Notes: generated by a model from the letters alone, not told the origin. A stretch of DNA of 64,000 nt from Phaffia rhodozyma (GCA_014706385.1 JACGZH010000009.1:744001-808000), one strand, 5' to 3'; numbered from the stretch's first letter, positions 29,835 to 44,740 are shown. Numbers and translations are program-made.

Positions 29835-31294
29835 TCAACCGTACCTCATGTTTTCCAACTTGACGGGGTAACCCTTGCCTACTCCATCTGGCACCCTGAA
29901 CCATCGACTCTCACTCTTCTTGACGACTTCCCACTCGCCTCTCGAGCCCGGTCCAGCATCCTTTCCACCGGCCAGAACGAGGTCCAGTAAGAACTCCAAC
30001 GGGAACGTCTTCTCAGATTTGCCTACCGGCATGGCAGAGAACGAGCCGGCCGACTCAACGATCATCAGCAACGTCCCCGGTTGGGCCTGTGCCGTCAGGT
30101 TGGACAAAAAGGCGATGGTCGTCGACCTGGAAGCCGTCAATAGCTCGTGAGTAGTGTAGAGAAGAGTGATTAAATTCGCTCGGGGGATGTCGATCCGAGT
30201 AGCATCCGCCGGCTTGAGGATGTCGTGTTGAATAAAGTCTACCTCGAACCGACTTTTCGGAAGGTTCCACTCGGTCTCGATTCCGGATGACATCTGAGAC
30301 AGAATCGGACCCCAGTTTCCAGAGTCGACTGCCTGGACGTGAACCTTGGCAGGCGTGCCCCGTTCACGGGTGGTAGCTGCCAAAGCGATGATCTCCGATC
30401 CGGGCCCGGAACCGTAGCAGAGAACGTTGATCGTTCGGGTCGGGATCACCTCGGGAACCGGCTCATTGCCGTTCGAATCGGAAGGAGGACTCGATAGATC
30501 CAACGTGGCTACCGCGTCCTCCAACCCTTCGTCCACGTCACTGTCGTTCTCGCTATCATCTCCCTCCTCTTCGTCGTCCTGCTCCTCCTGCTCACTCTCA
30601 ACCTTTGTAACAGCAAACCTCTGTTCTCCCTCAAGTGGCTCAAAAAGTTTGCCAACAGCCTTGACGGCGCAGCCTCCTTCGTACTCATCCAGATCACCTA
30701 GCATAGCTCGGTAGCCGAGCGCTCGCCCAGGGACCCATCGAGCAACATACGCCCAGAGCCAATCCGGCTTGGACCGACTGCCGAACGCCCGGTCGTAGTC
30801 TCTATCGAACAATGCGCCCTTGACGGCTTGTAAATTAGTCTGGTACTTTTCCGAGCTGATCGTAGAGGCAGAAAGCGAGCCGAGGAAGGAAAGGATCGTC
30901 AGGTATGGTTTCGGATCGATATGAACATTTCGGGAGCTCGGACCGTTAGGCTCAGCAGAGACTGCCTGTCGTCCGGTAGGCGCGTTCAACACTCGTTCCT
31001 GCTTGACTGTGGGCATGGGAGTAGCGAGTGTGATACGGATGTGGTATTTCACGAGCAAGAGACAATTACAGAGAGAAATTCAGAGAAAGAACCAGACGAA
31101 AAAATGTAGTCAGTATTCAAAGACTTCCAGAGACCAGAGAACTAGCCCCAATTTTTGGGAGCAGGAGAACGTTCTCTCAAGACGCTCACCGCACCTAATC
31201 TCTCCTTTTTTGGTTTAGCATCCCGCTTTCGATGCCGAGGCGCTCCGAGGGGTTCCTGCTTGTATGAGAAATCAATTTGGTCTCTTTTGGGCAT
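29835..31294 (-). CDS. BMT6: BMT6-type 25S rRNA (uridine-N3) methyltransferase
   Basis: Exon 1 (31294-31190, exactly 35 codons) encodes a basic leader beginning MPKRDQIDFSYKQEP; it joins in phase to 30998 and one long exon. Recognisable segments: YLTILSFLGSLSASTISSEK, WLWAYVARWVPGRALGYRAM, an acidic insert (EEQDDEEEGDDSENDSDVD), then the SAM-binding loop INVLCYGSGPGSEIIAL, VQAVDSGNWGPIL, FIQHDIL and a LITLLYTTHELLTASR motif. This layout is that of the fungal Bmt6-like family, which modifies 25S rRNA in the nucleolus. The assignment rests on family resemblance from memory. If exon 1 is not used, an internal ATG at the start of exon 2 (MPTVKQ...) would give a shorter protein. Head-to-head with eIF5A. 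Confidence 0.7.
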
Positions 31295-32321
31295 GTTGTA
31301 TGTATTCTTGTATAAGAAGTATATGTGTGTGTTTGTGTCGAGCGGTATACCGGATAAGAAGTATGGAAACCGCAAGTTCTCAAAAAATGTGTACAGCTTT
31401 TGATCCTTGATAATATCGCACGAGGAATGCTCAAGATTTAAATTTGATTGATCGACTTGAATAGAGCGTATTAGACCAAAAGATTGGAGCGGCATAATCC
31501 GAATATTTGCTCAACGTAATCAATGCATGTACCTATACATATATACATAAAGTATTACAGACCTTCTAATTTGACCATTAGGTCAACTATTTGAGACTTC
31601 AGTCTGTGCCATCTCTGATCTCTTCTCCTCTGTCTATATGAAGAATGTATCCTCCTTGCCCGTAGCTATAATGCAGACGAAAATGAGCACGTTGCTCTAG
31701 CAGGGAGTCTTTCCGTTTCGAGGCATAGTGGTATCGAACAAATGAAGTCTATAGCATGATGTTCGGTGATGTGCCCCCGAGAAAGAGAAGATCACTATAT
31801 TTTTTACGCCTTTTGTCAATATATCTCGGTATCCGACGGATGGAGCGAGCAGCGGGCGTCTGATCACGTGAATAGTCACGTGTTTCCGTTACATGTGTCA
31901 CGTTTCGCTTGGACCCCTCATTTTTTCCCTAGTTTTTCTTTTCTTTTCTTTTTTTCTTTTTTTTTCCTTCTTCTCGCCCTTTGAATCCTTTGAAGTTTCT
32001 TAGACCATTCCCCTTCTCTCTTTTTAACTCTGTAGGTCCCAACGTTTCTCAATAGGCCCCCTTTCTCTCGCCTCTCCATCAGTTCGTCCTCCCAGTCAAT
32101 AGTTTCACCGGGCATTTCTATTTTGCCGTTAACTGGGGAAGATTGAACGAGAATGGCGGATGTTGCGGAACGAAGGGGGAATTCATCAAGCTTTTGCCTA
32201 GGATTGCCTAGGAAGTTTTTTCCACTACCTGATACTAATCAGAAGCCTTCTTTTTTCCTTCCCTCAACTCTCATACCTACTTGCCGTTACGTTCCCCGCT
32301 TGCCCCTCCTTTCCAGTAAAA
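31295..32321. promoter_or_regulatory. divergent promoter BMT6 / eIF5A with paired CACGTG boxes
   Basis: One kilobase between divergent start codons of two translation-related genes. It carries two perfect CACGTG E-boxes at 31865-31870 and 31877-31882, 12 bp apart, followed by a related ACATGTGTCACG at 31891-31902. A T-rich tract (31921-31970) and CT-rich sequence lead to the eIF5A start. CACGTG is the usual site of bHLH factors such as Cbf1; which factor binds here is not known. Confidence 0.5.
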
Positions 32322-33538
32322 ATGTCCGACACTGAGCACGATCACGACTTCGTTGGAGGATCCGCCGGAGCTTCCCTCACCTACCCCATCCAGGTCAGTC
32401 CTTTTTCTCTTTCTAGCTGCGACCAGCTTCTTTCTTTTTCGCCTTGAACTCAGTACAAGAAAAACCGAGAGGATCAAAAAGCTTAGACAGAATTCTCTAC
32501 TATTCATCTTGTTTAGTGCTCCGCCCTCAGGAAGGGAGGACACGTCGTCATCAAGGGACGACCCTGCAAGATCATTGACATGTCCACTTCCAAGGTACGC
32601 TTTCTTCCCTATCGATTTGAGGCTTGACGCAGACTGACTGATATCTTTCATTGCATTCTTTGTTTCATTCAGACCGGAAAGGTTAGCTTTTAACCTCGTT
32701 AAGTAGGCCTTCGGGCCGTCATCGCTCAGAACAGAATTGGCTTACTGACCAGGTCAATCTTTTGTTCCTTATCATGGTAATCTTGCATCCCATCCGACAA
32801 CTCTCGCCTACTCGTCTTTTCTCGGCACCAATAGCACGGACACGCCAAGGGTAAGCCAGGCTTGCGTTTATGAATGATCGGAAAGAACAAAACCCTCATC
32901 TTTCCTTCTTTTCATCTGATATCAATTCCTATCAGTTCATCTCATTGCCACCGATGTAAGCCCATACGTCTATTCTCGTGAGCTGACCTGTGATTTGGTT
33001 CGATACTGATAGGTGGTTTCGTTCCTCATCTCTTTAGATCTTCACCAACAAGAAGCTTGAGGATATCTCCCCCTCCACCCACAACATGGAGTCTCCCAGT
33101 AAGTTTCTTTCGCTTTTCGTTCCGAAATTGGATCATTGTTAGCTAACCGTCACGCCGTTTCTCCCTCTTTACACCCAGTCGTCACCCGAGTCGAGTTCCA
33201 GCTCGTCAACATTGACGACGGTTTCCTCAACTTGATGAACGATGAGGGAGCTTCCAAGGATGATGTCAAGGTTCCCGAGGGAAACCTTGGTAAGGAGATC
33301 ACCGACCTCTTCGAGGCTGGTAAGGAGCTCGTTGTCACTGTTGTTTCCGCCCTTGGAGAGGAGTTCGCTCTTTCCTACAAGGACGTCACCAAGGCCGTGA
33401 GTTTCATATGTTTTCTCAAATCTGAATTGAATAGAACAGACCGAGAGCACGCAAACTGACAAAAATGTGTTTTCGTTATCTGCGTATGCCGGCTTTGACC
33501 GCCCTTTCCGTTCATCCTCTTTCCCTTCAAAGGATTAA
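32322..33538 (+). CDS. eIF5A: translation factor eIF5A
   Basis: Essential elongation/termination factor carrying hypusine, cytosolic. Eight coding exons, 32322-32393, 32517-32594, 32673-32681, 32835-32850, 32936-32955, 33038-33098, 33179-33396 and 33533-33538, total 480 nt: 159 residues plus stop, phases all consistent. N-terminal SH3-like domain with [19 protein letters not shown], the hypusine loop STSKTGKHGHAK (target Lys53, last codon of a 9-nt exon), [18 protein letters not shown], then the OB-fold domain [48 protein letters not shown]. The last exon is only GAT TAA. Length is normal for fungal eIF5A. The gene is flanked upstream by the E-box promoter. Confidence 0.97.
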
Positions 33539-34200
33539 ACGTCTCGAACACTGGTTGTCTTTGCTTCTTTGTTATCCCCCCTTGCTCGTCCTGCTCTTTT
33601 GTGTCTCATTTTTCTCGCTGAGTGCCGTCCTCCGCTCGGTTTAGTTTCCCCAACTATCATATGGTTTGTAAAGGAAACGGTAGACGAAACCTCACGCCGT
33701 GCGTGCTGGATCTGTATTGAGAGGTTGTTTTGAGTTTCTGAAGTGAAAGAGAGACCTGGATTGAGAATGTACATGCAGTGCATGTATATATGTCGAGACG
33801 TGTCAAATAAGCAACCAAATGCAAGTAAGAGATGAAAAGAATATAGAAAGTACCAGAACGTTTTTTAAATCAAATCACATCACAGCCACAAAGACTTCCA
33901 CGCTGGAAGTAGTAAATTCTGTAACCATTGTCGTAAACACTCAACGTAGTGAGAGCAGGCCGAGAGTGTTGATTAAGCGGACGACCCTCGATCGGCCTCT
34001 GCTGTCATTTATCCTTTTCATTCTCCCCATCGAGGTTTCCAGTCTCTTTTCTCTTCCCCATCCTGCGTCCTTTCCTTGTTTGTCTTGTTCCTACCATCTA
34101 CAGACCAACACCCTCGAACATATACATACTCATACATACTCATACATACTCATACACACAAACACAAGCACAAGTACACACACACGCACATACACACTGA
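33539..34200. other. intergenic region and leader of the bZIP gene
   Basis: Trailer of eIF5A, CT-rich sequence near 34000-34080, and at 34121-34160 a 10-bp tandem repeat (CATACATACT, about three and a half copies) followed by an A/C-rich stretch that ends directly at the bZIP start codon. The last 75 bases before the ATG contain almost no G, so the RNA leader would be nearly unstructured. Confidence 0.55.
34121..34160 (+). repeat. 10-bp tandem repeat in the bZIP 5' leader
   Basis: Unit CATACATACT repeated about three and a half times immediately upstream of an A/C-rich stretch; ends 40 bases before the ATG. Confidence 0.8.
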
Positions 34201-37072
34201 ATGTCAACAGTCGTTCAGTCCGTTCCCAAGTCTGTTCACATAAACACTGCTGCTTTCGCTCCCACAAAGCACACTACTCCTTCGACCGTGCCTTCAGCCT
34301 CTAATCCGACAGCGATTGTACCTTCTGTTCCTGTCGCATCCGCCTCTGCCTCGACTGTCAGTTCTGTAGACACCGAGTCTATCGCTAACGGACACAAGAA
34401 GCGCAAACAGTCCTCACCCAGTCCTTCCTCCTTGAACGGGGGTAGCGACTATGGAGGAGACGATGATGAGCTTACCATTGGCTCTGGTAGGGCAGGTGGT
34501 GGGCCTGGAGAAAGGATCGGATCGGGAACAGGACCTGGTGAAGTCAATGAGCCCGGCATCAGCGTGTAAGTTGTTATTTTTTCTCTTTCTTCCTTCTGTC
34601 GTCTTTTTTCTTCTACCTCAGCTGTTTCTATCGTCCCCTAGTCGTGTGGGCATGCGTATGTTGACGAAATGGCATGCTGATATGATGCATTGTCGTCCCT
34701 TCTCGATTTTCTTCTACCTACAGGAGCGAATCGAGACGAAGAGCTAGAGTGCTTCGTAAGTATCTAGTCTCCTTTCTTTTGACCATATCGCTGTCATCCA
34801 AGCATCTCAAGTGCATATTTCTCATCAGTCTTTCCTTTCTTCTCTTTGTCAAAAATCACTCAGGTAATCGAGCCTCAGCCCAACGAAGTCGGGACGCCAA
34901 GAAAAACCATCAGTCTGCTTTGGAAGAGCGGGTTCAAGAACTCGAAGCCCTTTTGGCTGCGTCGTCCCTTCCGGGATCTTCTGTTCCTGTCAAATCCGCC
35001 CCTCAGCCATCGACTTCTTCTAGTCTTTCTTCCGAGTCGGCCTCCCCACTGGTCGTTACTTCAGTCAGCACTACTACCTCTAGGCCTACACCTGACTCTC
35101 TTCTTCTTCGGCAAGAACTTGAAAACGATAATCTTGAGCTTCGAACTAGAGTAGTCAAACTCGAGGGTCTCATCAGGGGCCTCGTCGGATTTTTGGAGAG
35201 AGGAGGAGTTCAGGCTTCAGCTCTTCAATGGAATCCTCCCGCCGCCGGACCTGTTTCCGCCGTTGACAAGTCCAACAAGGACAAGGATCAATTCCCTATC
35301 TTGGACTTTTCCTGGGACGGACCTGAGCTTGTCCGGGATCAGGGCACTTCAGCTGCCGATTTCTCCGTGTCTTTGACCTCCAAGGAGGAGGAGCTCGTCA
35401 ATGATCAAGTTTCTCAACCGCCAGCATCAGCTGCTCCTGCCCTTTCAGACTTTTCATTCTCCCCTCCGTCGTCCCCTTTCGACTCCTCTTTTCCATTGGC
35501 GACCATGTCCTCTCCAGGTGGTTCTCCGGACAATCGGTCCCGATCGTTCCTGTCGCTCTCTCCATCAGCATCGCCTTCTCAGGCTTTCGCTCTCTTCCCG
35601 ACTCTGTCCTCAGAGGCCCTCGATCCGACCAGGCCTCTTTCTCCTGATTACGCCTCGTTCCTAAACCTTCCGCCATCACAAGGAACGCCCATCATCGAAC
35701 CTATCAGTTCAACGTCCTCTCAGAATGCATCGGTCTCTGTTTCTACTTCACTCTCTCGTCAGCGAGATTCCTTCTCTTCGGTCGACGATAATGACTTTCT
35801 TGATCTCTCACCTATGTCCTTTGCCTCAGACGACTTTGCTTGCCCATCTTCTTCGACAACGGCTACGATCAGTACTCCGGCTTCGCTTCCTTCGTCTGCT
35901 CTAGGATTGGATACCTGTCTGGCCGGTCGAACGCGGTCTACTGTCACACACTCTCTGCCCGGACGATTAGGCAAGGGGATGGAAACCGGAGGGTCGTCAA
36001 TGGAAGAACAATCATCGATCGGAAACACGCCATCAGCACGGTGGCATTCCCAGCAGCGGGTTTCCACACTCGAATCGATTGTTCCTTCTTCCCTTCCGTC
36101 CTCCCAAGTTGTCACTCCTCTTGCCCTGCCGTCTTCCCTCTCTGGGCCGACGACCAAGACAAGGTCTGCCAAGACAACACCTTGTTTGAGACCTGGTTCG
36201 CCAATCTCCCCAATCTCCCTTCCCCCATCGATGACGACCTCGCCGTCTTGCCCGACTTCCTCGCCTTCAATGCCCCCGTCTCCTTTGATCCTGCCTCCAC
36301 CGAGATCATCGATCACGACGCTCAACTCATTCTCCACTCGTCGACTCCCGCCGTCACTCAAGCGACTCCCATCCATCACGCTGAACATCAGTACTCCCGG
36401 ATCTCCGGCATCCCAACCAGTACAACAGCCCCACCGGCCTGCGAGCCCGATGGTTCGATCCAAAAGTTCTTCCAGTGGATCGACCAAGGAGTTGAACATG
36501 AGTCGACTTCGAACGTCAGCTCATCGATCCGGCCTAGGCAGAGGATCCCGGTTCCTGGCCAAAGTTCTCCAGGGCACGGTCATCCCCGGTCTGCCAAACG
36601 AAGGAGGACAAGCTATGCTGCCCCCTGCAACGAGCAAGGTTCCTTCTGGCCTGTCCACCAACACCAAGCTAGAGATTGTTCGTCCGTCCGCCCGGTATCA
36701 TCTTGTCCCTCAGTCTCTATTAGCTATCGGCCAAGTGACACCCTTGGCCGGACCGTCCAGTGGCCCATGGAGCAGACCGGCATCCAAGAGCCCGCAGCCT
36801 CGGTTGGGCAGGACGCACTCAAACCCGTTGCTTACGCTCCCGGAATGGCAACGGATTGCTTCGGACTCGACTGGTCCCACCTCACCCTCGATGACTCCTT
36901 CTGGGCCGAGCTCGGGCTCGGGCTCGAGTTCGGGCACCGCTTGGTTAGTCAAGAGGGACGAGATGAATCCCTCATTTGGCACGATCGGCTTCGGAGCAGG
37001 CAGGACGGCTGCGGCTTGTTAGGCGAAGACATAGATTGGTCCGTGTTGAAAAGCGTCTGTCAATGGGTTTAG
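34201..37072 (+). CDS. HAC1: bZIP transcription factor, HAC1/XBP1 (Hxl1/Cib1) type, with a frame switch
   Basis: Exon 1 (34201-34565) is Ser/Thr-rich with HKKRKQSSPSPSS. Two ordinary introns lead to the basic region ESRRRARVLRNRASAQRSRD then AKKNHQSALEERVQELEALL, a leucine zipper start. The N-x-x-S-A-Q-x-S-R spacing is that of the XBP1/HAC1 subfamily, the factor of the unfolded protein response. The frame (position mod 3 = 0) stays open to 37022 but becomes Ser/Pro/Thr low complexity. A second frame (mod 3 = 2), open from 35804 to 37072, has better codon use downstream of about 36150 and acidic/aromatic segments (LFETWFANLPNLPSPIDDDL; CFGLDWSHLTLDDSFWAEL), typical of an activation domain. No GTRNGT or GTTCGT donor explains the switch. 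An Ire1-type intron with length 3n+2, as in known fungal and animal homologues, would join the two frames. HAC1 identity is an inference. Confidence 0.7.
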
Positions 37073-39228
37073 AACGGTGGTGTTGGCATATTTTTGTTTT
37101 GCTCGTATTATTTTTCTTTCAGGATGAGAAATCAGGTAAGCTTCGTCATCTTTTCGGCTTGGATTAACCAACAATGTTTGTTTATCCATTCTTATTTCTA
37201 AATTTATTTTGATCATCGAAGATCTTAGATCAAGACTCGGGATTTTTATCCTCTTTATCATACCTTGAAGATATTCTTGTTTCCCTCCCCATGGTTCCGT
37301 TTCCTCATTCATATTCTTTCGGAAACCTTCTTCCTTTATTCGTGGCGCATCATCTTGACCCCAACGTCGAGGAGGGAGACGAGGGGCTTTTCTAGGTAGG
37401 ATAACTGCTGGATGTTATCGAGTATATAGACGGAGGAGACGTTATGGGCGATGAGCGGTCTACGATTCGACTGTGGAAGGGGTGCCAAGGATAGAAGACG
37501 AGGATGGTCGGGATGATGAAGATGAACCGAAGACGGGGATGCAGACAAAGAAGTAGATTAGGAAGCAGGCCTAAGCTCTCGTACTTGATTCGTCCATTGC
37601 GTCCAATTGAGACTGCTTATGTTGATGGAACGTTCTGAGAGCTTAGGCCTTTTGTTCCTTTGTCTATTTTTCTTCGTTTTTCTCCCTTCCTTGCGTTCTT
37701 GTTTATCACTCTTCCTACCTTTTCTTTTCTCTTTTGCCCTCCCCTGTCTCTTTCGTTTCGGATAGACAATCGCATCTAAATATCTCCTTGTTTCAAAACT
37801 TGACACCGCCTCCATGTGTCCTTCTTATTCTTCCCTCAATGTTTCTTGGTCTCTTCGTCTTTGGGCTGTTTCCAGATTATCATTCTCCATGCTTCTTACT
37901 ATCTCAAATTTATTCACGATTCAAAATCCCAGTTCTACATTTGTTTCTTTCCTCTTTGTTCTTCCTTCCGCATCACGACCCCTCTTAATATTCACTTTTC
38001 GATTTATTTCCTTCTTTAATACCTTTTTTCCTCATCCATTCCCTTATAAACCACAACCAATGTATTCCCTAGCTTTTCTCTCACTTTCCATTCGTTCCTT
38101 TCTCCTCCAACCTTTCTTTTCCTTCCCTCTTGAATATCTCACACCAGTTCCCCCTTATTTCTTCCTGGCCTAGTAGACTTGGATATATATACTCGTTCTT
38201 CATTCACCTCCCTATCTTCTGGACGTGCTCTCACAACTTTGGTTCTCTCAGGCGGAGAATTTCGCTCCCTCTATTCTGTTTTTTTCCCATTGATGACACT
38301 GGTTTTCTCAAGATCTTCTTACAAGTCGATCTCTGCAACAGAAACACACGACGGGATTTGTAAACCCAGAGAAGGAAGGCATGAACAGGATATGTTTGTT
38401 TAAGAGAAGGAATAAAAAAAGAGGAGGATTGGGTTGGAAATCGGTTGAAAGAGAAACGGAAAGGATTTAGAAGTCTAGATCCGGAGAAGACGGGAAAAAA
38501 AGCAGCAGCAACAGCAGCAATGATAACAAAGAGAGAAGCAGGCCACGGGATCTTTGAATGAAGGGCGGAGGGGATGGGAAAGAACAAGGACCATAGAGAT
38601 GAACCACAAGAGAACAACAGCTGAGAAAGGAGAGAAGGAAAAGATATAGAATGTAGAACAAAGGACACGTGCGAGACGTCAAGAACGCGGATGTGGCTGA
38701 GGCTAAGAAGGAGGGTGATGAGGAAGGGATGAAAGGAATATGATGATACATTCAGTAAGAAAGAGAGAGGAACGAAAAGAAGAAGAAAATGATCGCAGTA
38801 CACCGTGACGCGAAGAGGGGAAAACAGAAAGAAACGACAAAGAAGGGAGGTTTGGTTGTATAGGAGAAAGAAAAATCAGGGCAAAGAGTCGAATAGTTTA
38901 GACCATAAGAGAGCCTGTGTTTTCGTTTTTACTTTTAATTTCATTTCCTTTCTCCGTTTAAGAGAAATGAGCGAATCTAGAGGGATGGATAATGAAGAGA
39001 AGGCGAGAGAGTAGAGGATTTATGCAAGAGTTCTAGTACAGTCAATATAATAGAGCGCTCAGTCAGGACTTTGATATTTGCCTTGTTTTGCACACACAAG
39101 AGAGAGAACAGAGACGTACTCGAATCAAAGAGCCAAGCTAAGAAAAGTGAATCGAGGAAGTTGACTAGAAAACTAGACCCCCCGGATCTATCCTGCCCCT
39201 GAGAGGTTCAGCTTTCGTCCTCGGTTTC
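37073..39228. other. long convergent intergenic region with skew switch
   Basis: Two kilobases between the ends of the bZIP gene and YPK1. Plus strand is CT-rich from about 37640 to 38300 and flips to AG-rich from about 38390 to 39180. A 190-residue minus-strand frame (38231-38803) is a pyrimidine-tract artefact (Phe/Leu/Ser). No real gene recognised; long 3' UTRs or non-coding transcripts are possible. Confidence 0.45.
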
Positions 39229-41824
<2,596 letters not shown>

Positions 41825-42435
41825 GGCGAAAGACGAACTGAACGATGATTGAAAGGTGGTTGGGATGAGAAGAGAAGAAAGAAGACGAGGTGTAGGTGAC
41901 TGAAGGGACGAACAATGAAGAGGAGAGTCAAAGAAGCCGAGCTGCGAAAGAGGAGAGATGGCGTAAAAAAGTATGGGAAGAGATGGTCATCTTTTCTGAC
42001 AGTCTGTAGTATATTTGTATTCTTTTGTAGTCATTTGTGCCGATATATTTCCGTATTCAGTTTATTAATTCCAAGCGATTCGTAGTTTGGCATATACACT
42101 GTTTTGTAGTCATACGTGACAGGCGAATCGACTACAGGATTGAGTACTCACATTTGTATTCAGTCGACTGCGCATTTGTAGTATCTTTTGGTCGATCGTC
42201 CCATTCTTTTCTCTCGTCGTCGGTAAACACGACCGCCAGTGTTTTTCGCTTTTTCTTTCTTTCTCTTTCCCTCTGTACTCCTTCTCCCTTTACCTGCTTC
42301 TCTTTCCTCGACCTCTTCGGCAGGCCGTTGAAGACTCGTTTACTCATACCCCACATCTCGCATATATCACTTTCCTCCTTCCAGAACAAGTTCTGAGTCA
42401 ACCGAAAAGAAAGAAGGCAGAAGAAATATATTCTA
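41825..42435. promoter_or_regulatory. divergent promoter YPK1 / IDI with repeated TTTTGTAGTCAT
   Basis: Six hundred bases between divergent starts. The 12-mer TTTTGTAGTCAT occurs exactly twice (42023-42034 and 42102-42113), with a partial third copy ATTTGTAGTAT near 42174, and TTTGTATTC twice (42014-42022, 42153-42161). The repeats lie on the IDI side. A CT-rich block (42200-42310) leads to the IDI start. Confidence 0.5.
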
Positions 42436-43731
<1,296 letters not shown>

Positions 43732-44155
43732 TCGACCCTTCTTTCTGTACAGTCATCTCAGTTCGCCTGTTGGTTGCTTGCTTCTTGCTCTTCTTTCTAT
43801 ATATCTTTTTTCTTGCCTGGGTAGACTTGATCTTTCTACATAGCATACGCATACATACATAAACTCTATTTCTTGTTCTTTATCTCTCTTCTAAGGGAAT
43901 CTTCAAGATCAATTTCTTTTTGGGCTACAACATTTCAGATCAATATTGCTTTTCAGACTACAGCATCTTGAGAAATCAGTTACGTCCGAATCTCGAAGGT
44001 GCTCAACTGCACTGAATTGACAATTTGAATGAACTAACAAAATACTGTATCACACGACCATCACAGGAACAACCCAGAAAGAAAAAAGCTGCCATCTCGT
44101 CGACCGACCGAATCCAAAAAAGTGGAAAGCAGCCGGTCGACACAAATGGGAAGGT
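43732..44155. other. intergenic region IDI to U2
   Basis: CT-rich trailer to about 43890, then an imperfect tandem duplication of about 36 bp (43906-43975: AAGATCAATTTCTTTTTGGG, then AGATCAATATTGCTTTTCAG, each followed by CTACA(A/G)CAT). It continues into the 3' side of the U2 gene. Confidence 0.5.
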
Positions 44156-44346
44156 GGAGGTCCCTGACAACACAAGCCGGCAGTGCAGTGGCAAGGTCAT
44201 CGTGTCCGGCCGTCGTGCAAGCAGAGGATGGCCGGACGGGCAAGGCAAAAAGAAGTAAACCAGATGGGTCCGGTGGACCCATATAAGTGGTTAAACTTAT
44301 AAGAACAGATACTACACATGATCTAAGCCAAAAGGCCAGAGAGGAT
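44156..44346 (-). ncRNA. U2 spliceosomal snRNA
   Basis: Reading the minus strand from 44346: ATCCTCTCTGGCCTTTTGGC, CTTAGATCATGTG and the branch-pairing GTAGTATCTGTTC, the highly conserved 5' part of U2. Stem IIa is a perfect 7-bp TATAAGT/ACTTATA with loop TTAACC; stem IIb is TGGGTCC/GGACCCA with loop ACC; an Sm-like site GGTTTACTTCTTTTTGCC follows (about 44245-44262); stem III is GTCCGGCC/GGCCGGAC. The 3' end (stem IV near 44160-44195) is approximate. U2 is the branch-site RNA of the spliceosome, in the nucleus. Compared with the usual GAUCAAGUGUAGUA the sequence has GAUCAUGUGUAGUA. Very short protein-like frames across it are chance. Confidence 0.93.
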
Positions 44347-44630
44347 GAGGAAAAAGAAGAAAGCGGCCATAGACCGGACGACCGCCCGTTCTTATACCTT
44401 TTCCCATCTCGACTTTCACCCTCGCGTTTTCACCGTCACGCTTGTCACGCTGCCGGCAGATATGTCAGGGATGTGACCTGAGTGTTACACCCCGGTAACC
44501 TTCCGTTGATTCTAGTTCTCCTCCTGTCTCGTTACTCCTCATGCTTCCTCACTGCATCAACATGCAGGTACATAGTCTGGTAGCGCAGGTGCTTGTAGCA
44601 CATTCTATGATCTGTTCTCTTATGCATAAC
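44347..44630. other. upstream region of U2
   Basis: About 280 bases upstream of the U2 5' end (minus strand). Holds a GTTACACCCCGGTAAC inverted repeat (44484-44499). No gene. Confidence 0.4.
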
Positions 44631-44718
44631 TGTTGGAGTCTGAGGACGAAATATAATACGAGACTACTTCGCCACTCATAGCTTAGTCTCCCAAGTTTGG
44701 ATCTTTTATTAATCTTGA

Positions 44719-44740
44719 TCCTTGTCCTTGTCCTTGTCCT
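44719..44740 (+). repeat. CTTGTC hexamer tandem repeat
   Basis: About three and a half copies of CCTTGT inside the LTR-like element, followed by related CTTACCCTTGTTC. Confidence 0.7.

Noticed and set aside
35988..36053. 65-nt candidate Ire1 intron between CCGGAGG and CAGCAGC
   Set aside because: Length has the right 3n+2 class and equals the Ustilago cib1 intron, but the first heptamer has no flanking stem, so I do not claim it as the site.
35759..36499. 246-residue minus-strand open frame inside the bZIP gene
   Set aside because: Shadow of the Ser/Pro-rich coding strand; Glu/Gly/Asp-rich antisense with no recognisable domain. It does warn that this region is generally poor in stops, which weakens the dual-frame argument somewhat.
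38231..38803. 190-residue minus-strand open frame
   Set aside because: It is a Phe/Leu/Ser translation of a pyrimidine tract, with no motif; it lies in the 3' region of YPK1.
44025..44258. 77-residue plus-strand frame
   Set aside because: It is antisense to the U2 snRNA, whose structure and conserved sequence explain the region fully.
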